Shown: positions 44,641 through 57,149, counted from the first letter of the stretch. The stretch is DNA of 64,000 nt from Ectocarpus siliculosus (GCA_000310025.1 FN648499.1:53731-117730), one strand, 5' to 3'. Notes: a model not told the origin generated them from the sequence alone. Translations and numbers: made by a program.

Positions 44641-46480
44641 CGTCATATAATGGATCATCAGTCATACGAAGGTACGGGAAAGAAGCACCTTCTTAGGGGT
44701 GGACAACCGGGGAGTAGCTTCTTATTATACTCCCCCCAAGTTTTTTAGGAAGTGTCTCAATAACAGTGTGCAGAGGGTGCTCTGTGTCATTTTATTTTCC
44801 CGCCTGCTAAACACAGGGCGATCAATGTACAGAGGGTGCCCTGTGTCTTTTTATTTTCCCGCCAGCACAAATTTTAACACGTGCAAGTCCGATCTGCGAA
44901 TTATAATAAAACAAAGCCGGGAAAAGGAAAAAATTCATGGCCACTTCCCCCACAAAACCAAAAAAACGCCCCTACACGGGACGGAAAGGTTTCGTGATCG
45001 CCCAAGCGGCTAAGAACCTCGTGCTGATAAATAGTGACTTCATTATTTTACCGTACGGTGCACCGATATACTTAACTAAACTAACTTGAATGTCCGTATG
45101 TCGCGCTTGTTCGCGGCGTGTACCATTCGAAGATGTCAAGCTGCCTAACCAAATTCATTTGTGTCCAAAGGACCGAGTAGAGCAGCGGCCCCATCACTTC
45201 CCCACCCCCTGCTCTGCCGGCTTCTCCCGCCCCATCTAGCCCTGTCTCATCGTCGGAAGGGTTTGTCTCCTCCAAGTATGCACGAGAACCCCCACGTCCC
45301 CACACATGCGGTGCTGGCGTCCACCGCAGGATGCCATGGCAATCATGCCCCTGGTGTGCCCGCAGTTCTGCAGCCCCGCTGTTTGCACAACTCTCCATCG
45401 GCACGCGGCATGTTGCGTGCGTGTACGTGCCCCGCGGTGTTGTTGTCTTGGTGTGTGGAAAACTGCGGGGTCTGCGCCAAATTTGAACCGATGGTAGCTA
45501 TTGACAAGGAGTCAATATGTCGCCATGTGGGTCGACCGGATTAACGACCATGTGCTCGCTCAAGAGGGCTGTTTTCCTTTGGATGAAGCTGTCTTTAGTC
45601 ATACAACCGGCGGAAGAGGTTTTTACCCAATCAGAGTCTAAATCTAAATTCAAGATTCGAAAGTTCCGACCCTATACCTCCTCATAGAATCGCCTCGAAC
45701 CGATGGTCTCTCGCACTGCCGCGGTACGTTTGTGTTGCGATCTCATCGTTTATCCAGTGTCCCTCTGTGGATCACCTCGCAACGAATTTGCTTGGATACA
45801 GGCTAACTCGCACGCGTACCGTGAGGACTATTCGAGAGATTTCACGGCCCAGTGATATAGCACCCCATGCGACAAAACAAAGAAGCAGTTCGACACAATT
45901 CGGTGATCTCGGACAGGTGTGCGATATAACCGATACCGGGTGCCCCGAGTGGGCTCGGGATAGTCACTGCGCCGGAGGTACCTCGCAATTCCATCGCGTG
46001 CAAGTTTGTGTATAATACATGCGGCGACATCGCGAAACAGTGCGGTACGGCCGTGACATGTTGGGTGTCGCATGTATCAGAGCATAAGCACGGGGGGGTG
46101 CTACTGCTTTAAGGTTTACAGTTTACTGAGTATCGAGCGTATCTGTTGTCGCACCCCCGTGCGTCGTCTCGCATTATTGCGGTACTATTGGTCCTTTGAA
46201 CAGGAATTCAGCTTCATCCTCGCCCCTCCACATTGTCCGCTTCAAGGACATCCGTCTCAATTAAATAAGGCGCATCCCAACAGCAAAGATCTAGCGGGGT
46301 GAGCACCCAGTTTACGACAACATGACCGCCCCCCCCCTGCGTGTGCGTGCTACCGCCTGCGCTTCCTTTTGCGACACCAACAAGAGCAGCAACAGCCGTA
46401 CGTGGCCTACGGGTTGGGGAAGGGAGCTACCAACAACGCCCTCTCTCAGAGGCGCGGCGGCGATCACCGCCACAACCCCC
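44641..46480. other. No confirmed gene; one weak exon candidate
   Basis: Near 44.77-44.88 kb a 45-base piece is repeated (CAGAGGGTGCTCTGTGTCAT and CAGAGGGTGCCCTGTGTCTT, each followed by TTTATTTTCCCGCC). At 45.08-45.40 kb the minus strand is open for about 107 codons with an acidic, Gly-rich composition (LEETNPSDDETGLDGAGEAG), more protein-like than the opposite strand, but no product or splice partner could be assigned. The stretch just upstream of 46.48 kb should hold the sulfotransferase promoter and 5' leader; no TATA box is evident. Confidence 0.35.
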
Positions 46481-46487
46481 GTCGTCG

Positions 46488-49400
46488 ATGAAGGCCTCGT
46501 CCATAACACCGTGGTCTAAAGTCGCCTTCTGTGTGCTCGGATGCGTGCACTTCCTCGCGTACCTGCCCAGTGGCGCGGTGCACCCGGGCATGGTCGCACC
46601 GCCGAAACCGGATGACGATTCGTCCGCAGAGGGCCGGTATTCCGCGGAGGACTGGTTTTCCGCAGAGGACCGATACAGCGCTGCCCCCCGACCACAACAA
46701 GCGGAGGCGGCAGAGGGCGATAGGACTAATGCTGCCGCGCCTGGCGTCCTGGAAGTATGGGCTACTACCTCGGCGGATGCGGAGGAAGAGGCTTTGTTGA
46801 GGTCGAGGGAAAGGAAATCACAGGAGATTACGTCGCCCGTGGACGGGATCCACGTAACTCCCGACGGCGACGTTGCGCTTCCCGGGGCTCGTACCAGTCG
46901 TGCTTCTTCCTCTGTGGCGGTACCGGTCCGGGCGTTGGCGTCGCCAGACCAGTGCTGGGTTTTCATGCACCTGCAGAAGTGCGGCGGGAGCACGGTGAAG
47001 TACATGCTGCGACGCAGCTATGGGTCTCGCTATTCCATCTACGACTCGAACCAGTGGAAGCTCGGCGACGACATCTCGGCGAACTTTGGGGTAAAACTGG
47101 CCCGTGGGGAGACGTGGAACGTCATGGCCGGCGGGTACACGGAGGCTCTCAGAAGATCGGAACCCGTCGACGCTGGCTGCCGGTTTTTCACGCTATTCCG
47201 GCAGTGAGTGAACCTTGCCTCGAAACGGACATGAACGGGATTCGTCTCCCCCCCCTCTTGTCATGGACAAAATGCGGCCCCGCTTTTGTATGAAGAAACC
47301 TCATAAGAGCTGTCTGTGTCCAGAAGACGATCTATCAACGAAAACGATCCCCACCTCGTCTTCGAAGCATCCAACGGGACGTGCCTGCCTCTCTGCAGTT
47401 GTATTGGTCGCCCATAAATCGGTTCGATTTTTTGCCGGGAGCAGAATAGACTGAAATATCCGCATCGGGCTCTCGTGCCTGCTTCCGAATCGCATCAGAT
47501 ACGTCAGGCATTGCGCCGACGATAAGGGAAGGTTTGATTGGGTTAACGCCTTAGTGTTGCTTACCTCCGAGGCCCGCATCTCTTCCTCGAACGCTCAACG
47601 CTCAATGGTGTCTGCTTGATAGAGTGTCTGCTGACGCCTCTGTTCCTATTGTCATCCCGTCATCAATTTTATGTTATATCTCCAGCCCGATCGCGCGTAT
47701 GGTCTCGGCCTATTTCTACTGCCGTTCCACCTTGGGCGACGCGGCCTGCGCCTCTGAGGTAGTGGACGCGAAGGACGTGGACTTGCTGACCTTCGCCAAG
47801 CACTGGGGAAACTTCGCGGTCCGGCAGTTCGCGCTAGGCTTCGTGCCCTCCGATGGCGTTCAGGAGTGAGTTTTCGATACTCCTGTTGGTTCCTTCATTT
47901 CATCATTTTGCTCGTGTTTTTGTTGAACGAAGCGGGGGTGGTTATTGTCTTGGTTGATAACTGTTCATATGAAGTGCCTCCCCCCCCCGCGCGTTCCGAT
48001 AACTGCTCGTATCGAACGCTTTTTGTAACCGTTACTCCCCCGTTGTTGTGGTGATGTGGCTGGGAGGTATATTCGGACACCGGAGGCGCAGGCTCTGCAC
48101 GACTTTGACCTGAAGAAGATTGCGGGCTGGTAAGCGCTACGTAGCAGTAGCAGTAGCAGTAGCAAAAGAAGGGGAGGGGCGCAGGGGTTGACTGAGGAGA
48201 CGAAGCCAAGGATTGGTCGGAATAGTAGAGCAGATACCACATGTTGTGCAAACACGTTCCCGTACGGGACTGTCAGATAGCTTCGGGGGAACCCCAAGAA
48301 GCCGGTTGACTGTTCGGGGTCCCCAGCAGTAGATATTTTTGTTGTTTCTAGCGATCGAGATATGACCCGCGCGACCCTCTCTCTCACTCTCATCTTCTAC
48401 CATCAAAACCTGGCCTTGGCGTCAGCCAGTAACAACATGAACAACATCTTGGACCTCACCGTTCTGAGGATCACCAAGCTGTGTTACAGCACTCAGCAGC
48501 GTTCCACCTCTCGGATATACAGCAGGTTGTCTTGCTTCTGAACGAGCACCAGCGGGAAGCTCTCCAAAGCGGTCCTGCCCGAATCGCGCCACCGCTGCAA
48601 GCTCATCCCCAAGACGTGATAATTAATGTCCCCAGGATGTCCCGGCAAATATGCGACTCCCCCCCCCCCCCTCCCAACTACCATACCTCAGGTATCAGCT
48701 GAAAATGTACCTGGAGAGGCCTGAGAAGGGGGATTGGGGTGTGCCCGGGCAGAGCGAGGCAATGACGGTCGAACACGACGCTGCTGCTACTCTAGAGGCC
48801 CCGCTGTACGACCTGCTGCAGCCCGCGATGGTGCGTTTGATCTACATGCATACCCCCGAAGCAAGTAAATTCGCCGCCAAGAAGAAACATGGATTAGTTT
48901 CAGCGTAGTACCCCTTTTCCTAGAATTGGTTTGCCATATTTTTGCTCAGCTTGAGAGTTGTGTTCTGTACAAGCATGTTGTCGCGTGACACGTGCAAGCA
49001 GAAAATTGTAGCACCTTGTCATGAAGCCGGAATGTGTATGTCTGATTTCTCCGAAGTGTTGACCGATCACTCGCGTTGACGTTTTTGTGTTTTGTTGTTT
49101 TGTTGTTTCTTCATGTTTACCGATCGCCCGCTGTGAAATTTATTTCATTATTTCTGTTTCGTTTCTTGTATTGTTTTCCTCTCGACACGCACATGCACTC
49201 GAAACCGTCAGGACTTGATTCGTTCCGGATACGTGGCGGTCGGCATCCTAGAGCAATGGAACACCACCCTCCATCTCTTCGACCACGCGCTGGAGATACC
49301 GGGGATGTACTGGGGGGCGCAATTCGCCGAGGGCGGGAAGCAGAGGGTGGACTACAAAAACAAGCGGCTGGAATCAGAGACTTTAAAGCAAGCCTGGACG

Positions 49401-49499
49401 GACTCCGAGTTAAAGAAGTACATGCGGCTCGACCTATTGCTATATGAGCACGCCGTGGACGTCTTCCACGAACAGGCACGCGGGTACGGTCTACTGTAG
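46488..49499 (+). CDS. Golgi-type carbohydrate sulfotransferase, five exons
   Basis: Exons 46488-47203, 47686-47865, 48067-48129, 48692-48830 and 49212-49499 join in phase with GT-AG introns to 461 residues. It would move sulfate from PAPS to a sugar chain in the Golgi. The start MKASSITPW is chosen because a single hydrophobic anchor (VAFCVLGCVHFLAYLPSGAV) follows at once, giving type II topology. A Pro/Ser/Ala-rich stem precedes the PAPS 5'-phosphosulfate loop CWVFMHLQKCGGSTVKY (about residue 160). The 3'-phosphate motif FRHPIARMVSAYFYC spans the exon 1-2 join. The rest (QLKMYLERPEKGDWG, ILEQWNTTLHLFDHAL) resembles the C-terminus of HS 2-O/uronyl-type sulfotransferases. In a brown alga a fucan-type substrate is likely, by inference. 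The exact sugar cannot be told. It looks intact. Confidence 0.85.
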
Positions 49500-49975
49500 A
49501 AGAGCGGAGTGGGTGTGTGCCAGGGGCCGAGGGCCGACGGGGGGTAGACTCAATTTTCCCGAGAGGTGTACTAGCTTCTTTGCGTCAGTTTACCACGTGT
49601 CGTCTTCGCCACCCGGAAGCCTTGGCATCGCACGTCGTGGCGGTGAGCCCTGATCAGACAATGGAGAAGGGGGAGACGGGGACAGTCTTGAAGTTGGAAT
49701 TCTATATACGTTTTGCTCTGCTGGACACGCGGTCAACCGTGTTGTAGCTTGATTGTAGGTTGCATTGATCGGCTTTTTGTTGGGCGAACCGGGATATCAA
49801 CAGTTACACAAGAATTACCGTGGATGGCGATGAATCCAGTGCCATGTGTTCATTTTGACTACATGACTTGCTCCCTGTAGTCTATGGTGCCTGTATTCCT
49901 CATTGTTTTGATAAGAAATGTGCAGACGATGTGAAATGGAACTGCATCGTGTGTTCCGCATATAGGTCGATGTCA
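49500..49975. other. Downstream of sulfotransferase, no gene
   Basis: Should contain the 3' untranslated region of the sulfotransferase gene; no clear poly(A) signal (AATAAA) is seen close to the stop. Nothing else recognised. Confidence 0.4.
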
Positions 49976-49979
49976 AGAA

Positions 49980-50445
49980 CAGGAAACAAGTCCATCCAAT
50001 GATCCTATATTGTTTTCTTTCAAGTTGCTTTGATAAATATATTTTTCTGTGACCTACGGAGGGAGACTCCCCCCGTTTCACGCGTTCCGCACGGCACAAA
50101 GCCTCTGCGGTATCCTGACGTGTCTCTGCTACTAAAACACAAAATATCCCTCCGAATGCTACCAGACGGGACGAAACTGTTGTACGTACGGTAGCAGTCT
50201 CGGACGATTGAGCCACCCAATGGTACGCACTGCCATTTAGAAAACATCCCGCGCTACGCTATACTTCTACGTGGCAAAGGTTGCACTAACTCCGAGGCAC
50301 ACAAATACTTAGAAGCCTCTCCTAAGTGAGTCCTCACTCGTAACATTTCCGAACCCCCACCTTCGAACGAAAAGGGGTGAGTCTACCTTCGAAAGAAAAG
50401 GGGAGGGCGGGCGGGAGAAAGGCTACGAATATTTGCTAGGTAAGA
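49980..50445. repeat. Dispersed repeat, copy C (partial, rearranged)
   Basis: 49.99-50.26 kb matches 20.34-20.59 kb and 51.87-52.10 kb (TGTTTTCTTTC, CGTGTCTCTGCTACTAAAAC, CCATTTAGAAAACA). The block AGTGAGTCCTCACTCGTAAC through GGGAGAAAGGCTACGAAT follows it at 50.32-50.44 kb, whereas in copy A that block comes first (19.91-20.01 kb). Confidence 0.75.
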
Positions 50446-51525
50446 CCTATTGTTAACGCAACGGAAAATTCACACATTTTTTCACGGAACGGTGAAAGGA
50501 AGAATCGATTATTTTTCGCTTGTTCTATTCGTGATGTCATCGCGAAAAGTACGTGTCCTTCTCTGAATACATACACGCTTTGCTCGGCACACAACAGGAT
50601 GACTTGGTTTTGCTCACCATAGAGCAGCGGTAAAAGCGCAATGAGCAGCACCCGACACAAAGGACAGCACACTTAGCAAGATCCCGTCCACCCGCCCTGC
50701 TGTATTCGGTTTTCAGCAACACCAGCGCAGGGCAGAGTGTCGCAACCTGGGTGTTGCTTCCGATGTCTTCAGTTTGCCGGCTCATTTTTTTATGGTTGCG
50801 ACTCCCTTCTTTGACCACCACCTGCCCAAAGGTAGACGAGCATCATATAGATGGCCAATCTGAAAGAATTAGCGTGTCGGAGGCCCTGTTGCTCTACTGC
50901 TGCGTGGTGCCGTGGATTGATGTTGATGTGTCCAACCAAATACAGATCGTCTCGCCGCACTTTTTCCAACGGCATTTTGGTGAGGTGTCACACGTCTCTA
51001 ACACACCTTATTGAGCAGCATCCAAGCTTCCAATACCCACGAAGCAGCACGGCGCCGGGAGTGAGTATCACATAGACAGCCGAACCAAAGGAATCAGCGC
51101 GTTGGAGGTCTTGGTGCTGCTGCTGTACTCGTTCTACTGTTTCCGTGTTTGCTGTGTGTGAGTGAAAAAAAATCTCCAGCACCAACAGCAGCAGCAGTTG
51201 AAGACGGGAGCACCACGCAATGTCTCGTTTAGGACCAAGAACGGATTGAACGCGGCTTCTGGTGCTTGTCCGTTTCCACAACAGACCTGGACGTGAGTCT
51301 AGCAGGTCTTGCGAGCGTTTTCAAGTTATGTTACAGCGCCCGCGGTGCGCTGCCTGACCCTGCCCGACCCTTTTTGTGTCCAATTCCCCGGATCCGTGAA
51401 AGCAGCAAGCCCCAAAAAAAATCTGCTCGTTACTTTCGCGGATCGGGGGAAAAACGCCTCCATATATTTGCAAGAAAGCACGCTTCCGTGAAAAGTTTCG
51501 TGTTTCATTGGTCGTTAATAATACC
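50446..51525. other. No recognised gene
   Basis: Two similar pieces of about 50 bases occur at 50.85 kb and 51.07 kb (GAAAGAATTAGCGTGTCGGAGG and CAAAGGAATCAGCGCGTTGGAGG), hinting at an old tandem duplication. No coding region is recognised. Confidence 0.4.
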
Positions 51526-53115
51526 CTAAGTCCCAACTTCGATGTAGCTAGCTACAACCCTCCCTTGCCGCGTGCCCCGACGCCGGGTGCGTGTTACACA
51601 TTGTGCATTTGTCAGCACGTGGCCCTTGGGTCCAGTGGACACGCATCCATCCACCTCTCGCTCCAGGAGTAGCGAGGCAGCAGAATGAGAACTCCGTGAG
51701 ACCTTTCTCTTTTTGGGACCCCAGTTAACCGAATAAAAACATCCGAACCAACCGCCTCCAGGGGGGCACAACAAAGAACCTAACTATTTCTTTTAATGGG
51801 AGATGTTCCGAATTTTTCCGTGCACAAAAGACTACAGTTTATTCGGTCTTCGACAACAAACTTTAATTTTCTTGTTTTCTTCCTAATTGCCTTGATTAAT
51901 ATTTTCTGCGACCTACCGAGGGAGACCTCCCTCGTACCACACGTTCCGCACGGCACCAAGCCTCCGCGGTATCCTGACGTGTCTCTGCTACTAAAACACA
52001 AAATTTCCCTCCGAATACTACCAGACGGGACGAAACTGTTGCACAGTATCGGGCGATTGGGCCTCCCAATGGTACGCACTACCATTCAGAAAACACACAA
52101 TTCGAAGTCGTGCGATATCTGCTTCGGGAGACAACAGTAAAACCCGTTGAGCCGTCTGATGTTGTACAATACGCATACATTGTATATTACCCGTACATAA
52201 CTGGTACGATACACACCCTCCACGCCATTTGACCGCGAAACGGGACGGCACAGCTCAGCCGTTGGCCTTCGTGCCGCGCCGCCCGCCTAGAAAAACCCTA
52301 ATTCGGAGACTTTAGAGAGTTCCTCCACCAAGAAGCACAACCGGCGAGCGCTACCTCGGAGAGATCCCAGTGTCTCTTGGCGGCGACCTGCGGTACCGAT
52401 TGGCGACGGTCAACTGTGGTGCACTATGGAGCGCTAAGTGTCGGTTGTCTTGCCCTTCTTGATCGACATGGGCCCCGAGCTGTATGGTGGTTTCACGGCG
52501 GTGCTTGCTTCCCTTGGTATCTTGGACGTCCCCGCAAAATGATTCGTACGGTGCCTGGGATATCTCACTACACGGAGAAACATAACGATGAACACGATAC
52601 GGAAGGAAAACGACAGAGCTACGCTATCGTGCAGCCCGGGCTACCAGATCTCGCGGGCACTCGGACATAGCCGGGACAGGTCGCCATGGGATAAGACGAC
52701 ATGTAAAGCATCGTGTCGTGTTTTTTTTTCTTTTTTTTGATGTTTTGGCGGGGTGGGGTGGATTACTTATGGGGCGCCACGTCGAACTTCTTCTGGCGGT
52801 TCAGGTTACGGCGCGGCCCATGACAAACAGGCGATGGGACTGTACAGAATCACCACGGGAAAGCAATACAGGGGCTTGACCGCGGCCGTCTGTGTTGAAA
52901 TCATTCAGCGCCACGTGTTTACGACGTGGGAAGCCGTCACGAGGCATTCAAACCACCTTTTTCCCCGCACGACTCTGCGCTCTCGCCGCTATGCATCGCT
53001 CGAGACAATTTCAAGTTTCACGAGGACATTCTCGGGTATCTTCCCCTACAGTAGATAGACTCCAACCATGCGATGGAATCGATTTAGGTGGAAAATGTCG
53101 CTACACTAGCCACAT
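51526..53115. repeat. Large dispersed repeat, copy B
   Basis: Direct-oriented partner of copy A over about 1.5 kb, from CAACTTCGATGTAGCTAGCT to CGATTTAGGTGG. Copy A carries about 250 bases near 21.42-21.68 kb that are absent here. Frames in the two copies are not kept open in the same places, which argues against a coding function. Confidence 0.82.
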
Positions 53116-53159
53116 CATCTTCGCCATCATCCATACCGGACGGAGTTAAGTTCTTAACA

Positions 53160-53222
53160 GGGCATCGTTCAATGTCCGTGGAAGTTTCATTCGCGTGCCC
53201 CACCCCTTGCCTGACCCGGTCA
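53160..53222 (-). repeat. Inverted fragment of the 37-40 kb tandem-array repeat
   Basis: The reverse complement (GACCGGGTCAGGCAAGGGGT onward to CATTGAACGATG) matches the unit end at about 38.95-39.005 kb and 40.41-40.47 kb. Confidence 0.75.
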
Positions 53223-53285
53223 AAAAATGTAGTGGTATGCACGCGTGATGAAGTCTGGTTGACCCGTGAAGAAGAACTCACTTGT

Positions 53286-53495
53286 TGTTACTCTTGTAGA
53301 ACAGCAGCAGCAGTAGCTGTTGCCTTGGGTATCGGTAGGAATGACACCAAGGGGCACAGGATCCTCTGCACAAGCAGGGGCTACTAGATCCTGTCCCCTG
53401 CTTTTTATCCTTCCGCGGAGAGTTACATCTCTCCGTGCCATCTAAAAGGAACCAAGCTCTTCTATGTTCCGTCTACACATCTGAATCCTATAACA
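53286..53495 (-). repeat. Candidate 3' LTR of the right Ty3/gypsy element
   Basis: On the minus strand this 210-base stretch begins TGTTATAGG and ends AGTAACA, so the ends are TG...CA with a 5-base inverted match (TGTTA/TAACA). It has an AT-rich box (GGATAAAAAGC) inside and a partly purine-rich tract (CCAGGGTGGGCTAG) just upstream. It lies about 0.56 kb beyond the last coding domain. The partner LTR would be outside the window, so this cannot be confirmed. Confidence 0.35.
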
Positions 53496-54060
53496 CTAGC
53501 CCACCCTGGAGGTTCTCATACGCAGATACTGTAAAACCTCGGAGTCTTGACAAGCAATTGTCGAGTCTCTAAATGAAAGCATCGAGGATGTGGAGCTCCA
53601 AAACAGCACAATTCACCCTCCCACACCTCTCACTCGATGAGTCGCAAGACCATCGTTTGAAACTTCTAAAACGACAAAATGACACAGACAGGAAGGAACT
53701 GACGGGGCTAAGAAACGCCTACGACGACCGGAAGAAGATCGGAACCAAAGAAAGGAAAACACAAAAAAAAGGAAGAAAAACAGAAAAGAAAAACAGAGGT
53801 CGTCATAACGACAAAAAGAAAGGATCACTGTAGGAACCACAACAAGACCGGTATCGTAAGAAAACGATCAGATACGCCATTCACGCAGTCGCCACGGCAG
53901 TGTAGAAGGGGCAACAATGGGCGCGAAACACCTACAGGTCGTGACCAAACGCTAAAGGCACAAAATAAAGCGAGGAGAAAGCGAAAACCAACCAAGGCTA
54001 AAAAGCAACCCAAACAACGCTGAAAACAACAGAAAGCCAAGACAACTAGCACGTCGTCTT
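53496..54060 (-). other. 3' untranslated part of the right Ty3/gypsy element
   Basis: No domain is recognised. The plus strand has a Lys/Arg-rich frame at 53.57-53.83 kb that is purely a product of A-rich sequence. It leads to the candidate polypurine tract and LTR. Confidence 0.4.
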
Positions 54061-54189
54061 AATGGGGGCGCGCCACGTTATCAGGCAACGAATCAGTCCC
54101 GGGGTCACCACGCGACATGTCAACGTTGCGAAGGATCCCCTTAAAAAGGGCACGGCCGCTGTGAACTTGGAGGCACCAGGATCCGGAGA

Positions 54190-54420
54190 CGGCGGTTTCA
54201 GCGGTGGAGTAGCGAACATCAGGAAGGGCGAGCTTGACAGGGCCAGGATCGTCCAAGAAGCGGACGACGTAGAAGTCGGACGGTAGAGGCGGTCCAGTAA
54301 TCTTGCCCCAACCACCAGAATCCATCGCGAGCTTTGCACCAGAAGAAGGCGCCTGCAGGTAGCGGAGTATTGGCGAAGCGACGGTCCCAAGTTGAACGAG
54401 AGACGAGCGAATAACCCGAA
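54190..54420 (-). pseudogene. Tudor/PWWP-like module at the C-terminus
   Basis: The pieces FFWCKARDGFWWLG and FYVVRFLDDPGPVKLAL resemble the beta-barrel of Tudor or PWWP readers (W-x-A-x-x-D-x-x-WW-x-G, then Y-x-V-x-F-x-DDPG). It lies directly after the chromodomain-like module. Short and diverged, so only a suggestion. Fossil. Confidence 0.4.
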
Positions 54421-54459
54421 GGCAAGGCTCGCTCCCCTTTAGTGCGCGCCATCTCGCGG

Positions 54460-54710
54460 GTGGCCGCACCAATACACATCGCCCGATAGCGACGATTCGT
54501 TTGGCGATGTTGATCAGGCGAACCCGTCCAGTACCGGAGAATGTGGGGCTTGGAATGCTGGAGGTCCATCTCACGTTCCCAAGAAGGACGAAGAAGACCT
54601 TTCCAATGCGTTTGGTATAAAACAGCGATGGTGCCACCACGGCCACGAACAGACTGATGGCCACTAATGCGGTCAACCTCGAGACGTTCGACCGGAGTCG
54701 ACACGTCGTC
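54460..54710 (-). pseudogene. Chromodomain-like module after integrase
   Basis: LEVDRISGHQSVRGRGGTIA, VLYQTHWKGL and SWEREMDLQHSKPHILRYW follow the chromodomain plan (x-V-E-x-I-x-x-H-R-x, an aromatic before WKG, W-E, then a helix ending YW). In chromoviruses such a module guides integrase to marked histones. Position directly after integrase agrees. Confidence 0.65.
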
Positions 54711-55149
54711 TTCCGTAACATGGTAGGGAGGAGATTAATTCGCATAGGAGTTTAGCACATACGGTGTAAGGCCGGCAGGCAGGAACCGAGGCAAGTCTTC
54801 AGTGTCATGCGGATTAGCGCAAGGCTTGCAACGCGCAACTGACACACGGTTTTTCGAGTCCGGACCCGGCAGATCCGATGGAAGATCCAAATACAGTAAC
54901 TTGGAAGCCAGAGGACAACCGTCGGGAGCGTCAGGACACGGACCCACGGCCAAGATCTTGAACGGACCAGTCCAAAGGAAAGACAACTTAGCCTTGAGGA
55001 CCTTGTCATCCGTGCCTGAACGAACACCTTGGCGAATGGTAGATTCGGTGTTGTACCAAACCCATCCACCGACGGTGTATGAGGGGACCTTGCGCAAAGC
55101 ATCCGATAGAGCGGAGTTACGCCGCTCAATCCTCGAAACGGACAGGTTG

Positions 55150-56150
55150 TGCTGTTCGCGAACTAAATCGTAAGAACGACGTTGGCGATCAGCAGCAAGA
55201 TCGCAATACTCAAGTTGATCGCGATACAAGCTTTGGTGGCCTCGAGCATATGGATGCTCAAAAACTGTCATCGGCATGCTTGGCAGTCGGTTCATATGCA
55301 CCTCGTTGGGCGCCAAACCAGTAGCGGCACTAACCGAATTGTAGTAGGCAAACTCAACGTGCGGCAGATGAATGTCCCAATCATCTTGCCTCTCATTGAC
55401 GACCATAGCCAACATCTGAGCCATAGTGTGATTTACGCGCTCCACACCCCCATTGCCGTTGGGATGGTAAGAGCTGGTAGCCACTTTGCGGATAGCCAGA
55501 CGGGCGTATACAGCCTGCGACAGTTTAGAACAAAACTGAGAGCCATTTTCAGACAAGAGACTCAAAGGGCAACCCCATAAAGGGATATACCGATTGACAA
55601 GTACGTCAGCGGTGCCTTCGGCGGTGAATTCTGCAGCCGTAACCGCGTACATGTCGGCACGGCGGCTGAAACGGTCAGTGAAAAGCAGACTATATGTGTT
55701 TCCGCGCGGTGTCAACGGGAGGGGACCGAAATAATCGACGCTCACCGACACACCAGGGCCCGAAGGCAGCGGAAGGCACAAAGTAGGCCATCGAGGCGTT
55801 TGACGAGATGACTTGCGAGCTTGGCATCGCAAACAATGCCTTACCCACCACTTCGTGCAAACACTCATGCCAACCCACCAATAGAAACGTTCCAGCATGC
55901 TAAGCGTGCGAGCGGCACCGAGGTGGCAGGATGCATCAGCGTGACAAGCTTGCATGATCCACGGACGCATGAGCATGGGAACATAAATCCGAATGGGTTC
56001 GTCGTTGAGAAGGCGAGCAGCACGCCCGCCAGGACGTGTGGTCGTAGACGACGGGGGCGCTGTTTGCTTGCGAACAAGCAAGACCAAACCATCATCGTCA
56101 ACCTGTAACCGGCCTTTGTTAGACAGGTCACGAATCTCCGACAGAGGAGG
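55150..56150 (-). pseudogene. Integrase of right Ty3/gypsy element
   Basis: The HHCC finger reads HADASCHLGAARTLSMLERF and HCLRCQARKS. The DDE core has Asp in VSVDYFGPLPL, Asn-Gly in the LSENGSQFCSK motif, where Asp is usual (SDNGSQF), and Glu in PNGNGGVERVNHTM. The C-terminal barrel follows (LSFLWTGPFKILAV). It would insert the DNA copy. Fossil. Confidence 0.88.
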
Positions 56151-57149
56151 TCGACGAGCGGACGGAAGATGATCCAGGAAATCCGAAGGGAGAGCCGAAG
56201 GCCGACCCAGAAGGATGAAACGAATAGCTGCATCAAAAACAGGTTCGTTACGTTGCTCGCGAGCCCAATCAGCATGCGAGAAAAGTTCGACAGACGCCCG
56301 GAAGGCTAAATCTGCCGAGGAATGTAAAGCCGCCTCGATAGAAGAGGGGGCCGATTCCTGAGGGTCCGGCTGCAATCCACCCGAAGGCAGAGTAGCAGCG
56401 GAAACAGAAGACGAAGGCGTACGAGTGGTCGAAACCGAACGCGTCGAAGATTCCGAAGAATCGGGGGCAGCAGAAGACTGCTGGGCAGGAGCAACCGAAG
56501 TTGCAGGATGCGTCGAAGACGCAAGATCCCTTCTACGAGCCAGAGGCGTATGAAGGTCTGGGATCGAAGTGTCAGCACCAGGAGCCGAAACCAACCTGGT
56601 CAAAACGGGGGGCGCCGTCGATGCTGATTGTGCAGGCGGGGAACGTCGAAACGATCGGGGCGAAGCGGAAATCCGAGTAGGAGCAGGCGGGTCCTCGGAG
56701 AAACCATAATCCACGGGCGGGAGAGGCGTGCCTGCCACAACCGCCGTGCGACGGCGAGTTCGCGTGGAAATCAGTTGAGTAGGGTCGAGAGTCCGTCGTG
56801 ATGCTGCAGTCGGCGAGACGGCCGGCGAAGACTCGGGCTCGAGAGCCAAAATGTCCTCCACCGAAGAAAGTAAGGAGCCAGACCAATCGAGGGTCCTGCC
56901 ACACAGGCGTCGTAGCGAAGGAGACAACCCGCGGGAGTTGTTAGGCGGCCAGGGTGCGATGTTCCAGACGCCAGGCGGAGACGAAAGGCCTGACGGCGAG
57001 AGACGTTGACCATGCCGACGGAAGTCGACAAAATCATCTGTAGAGGGGGCCAGCCCACCCAAGACCGAAGTCGGGAAGTGGGGACGAGCCCACCCAAGCC
57101 AACACCCACGGCGCGATGGCCAGAAGGCGTAAGGCCACAAGAACGGATG

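Noticed and set aside
48355-48545. Extra exon of the sulfotransferase
   Set aside because: An acceptor-like TTTCTAG precedes an open stretch, but joining exon 3 directly to 48692 restores Trp in AGWYQLKMYLERP and continues the family sequence, so this belongs to intron 3.
53573-53833. Lys/Arg-rich plus-strand peptide
   Set aside because: Produced by A-rich sequence in the 3' untranslated part of the right element; no domain.
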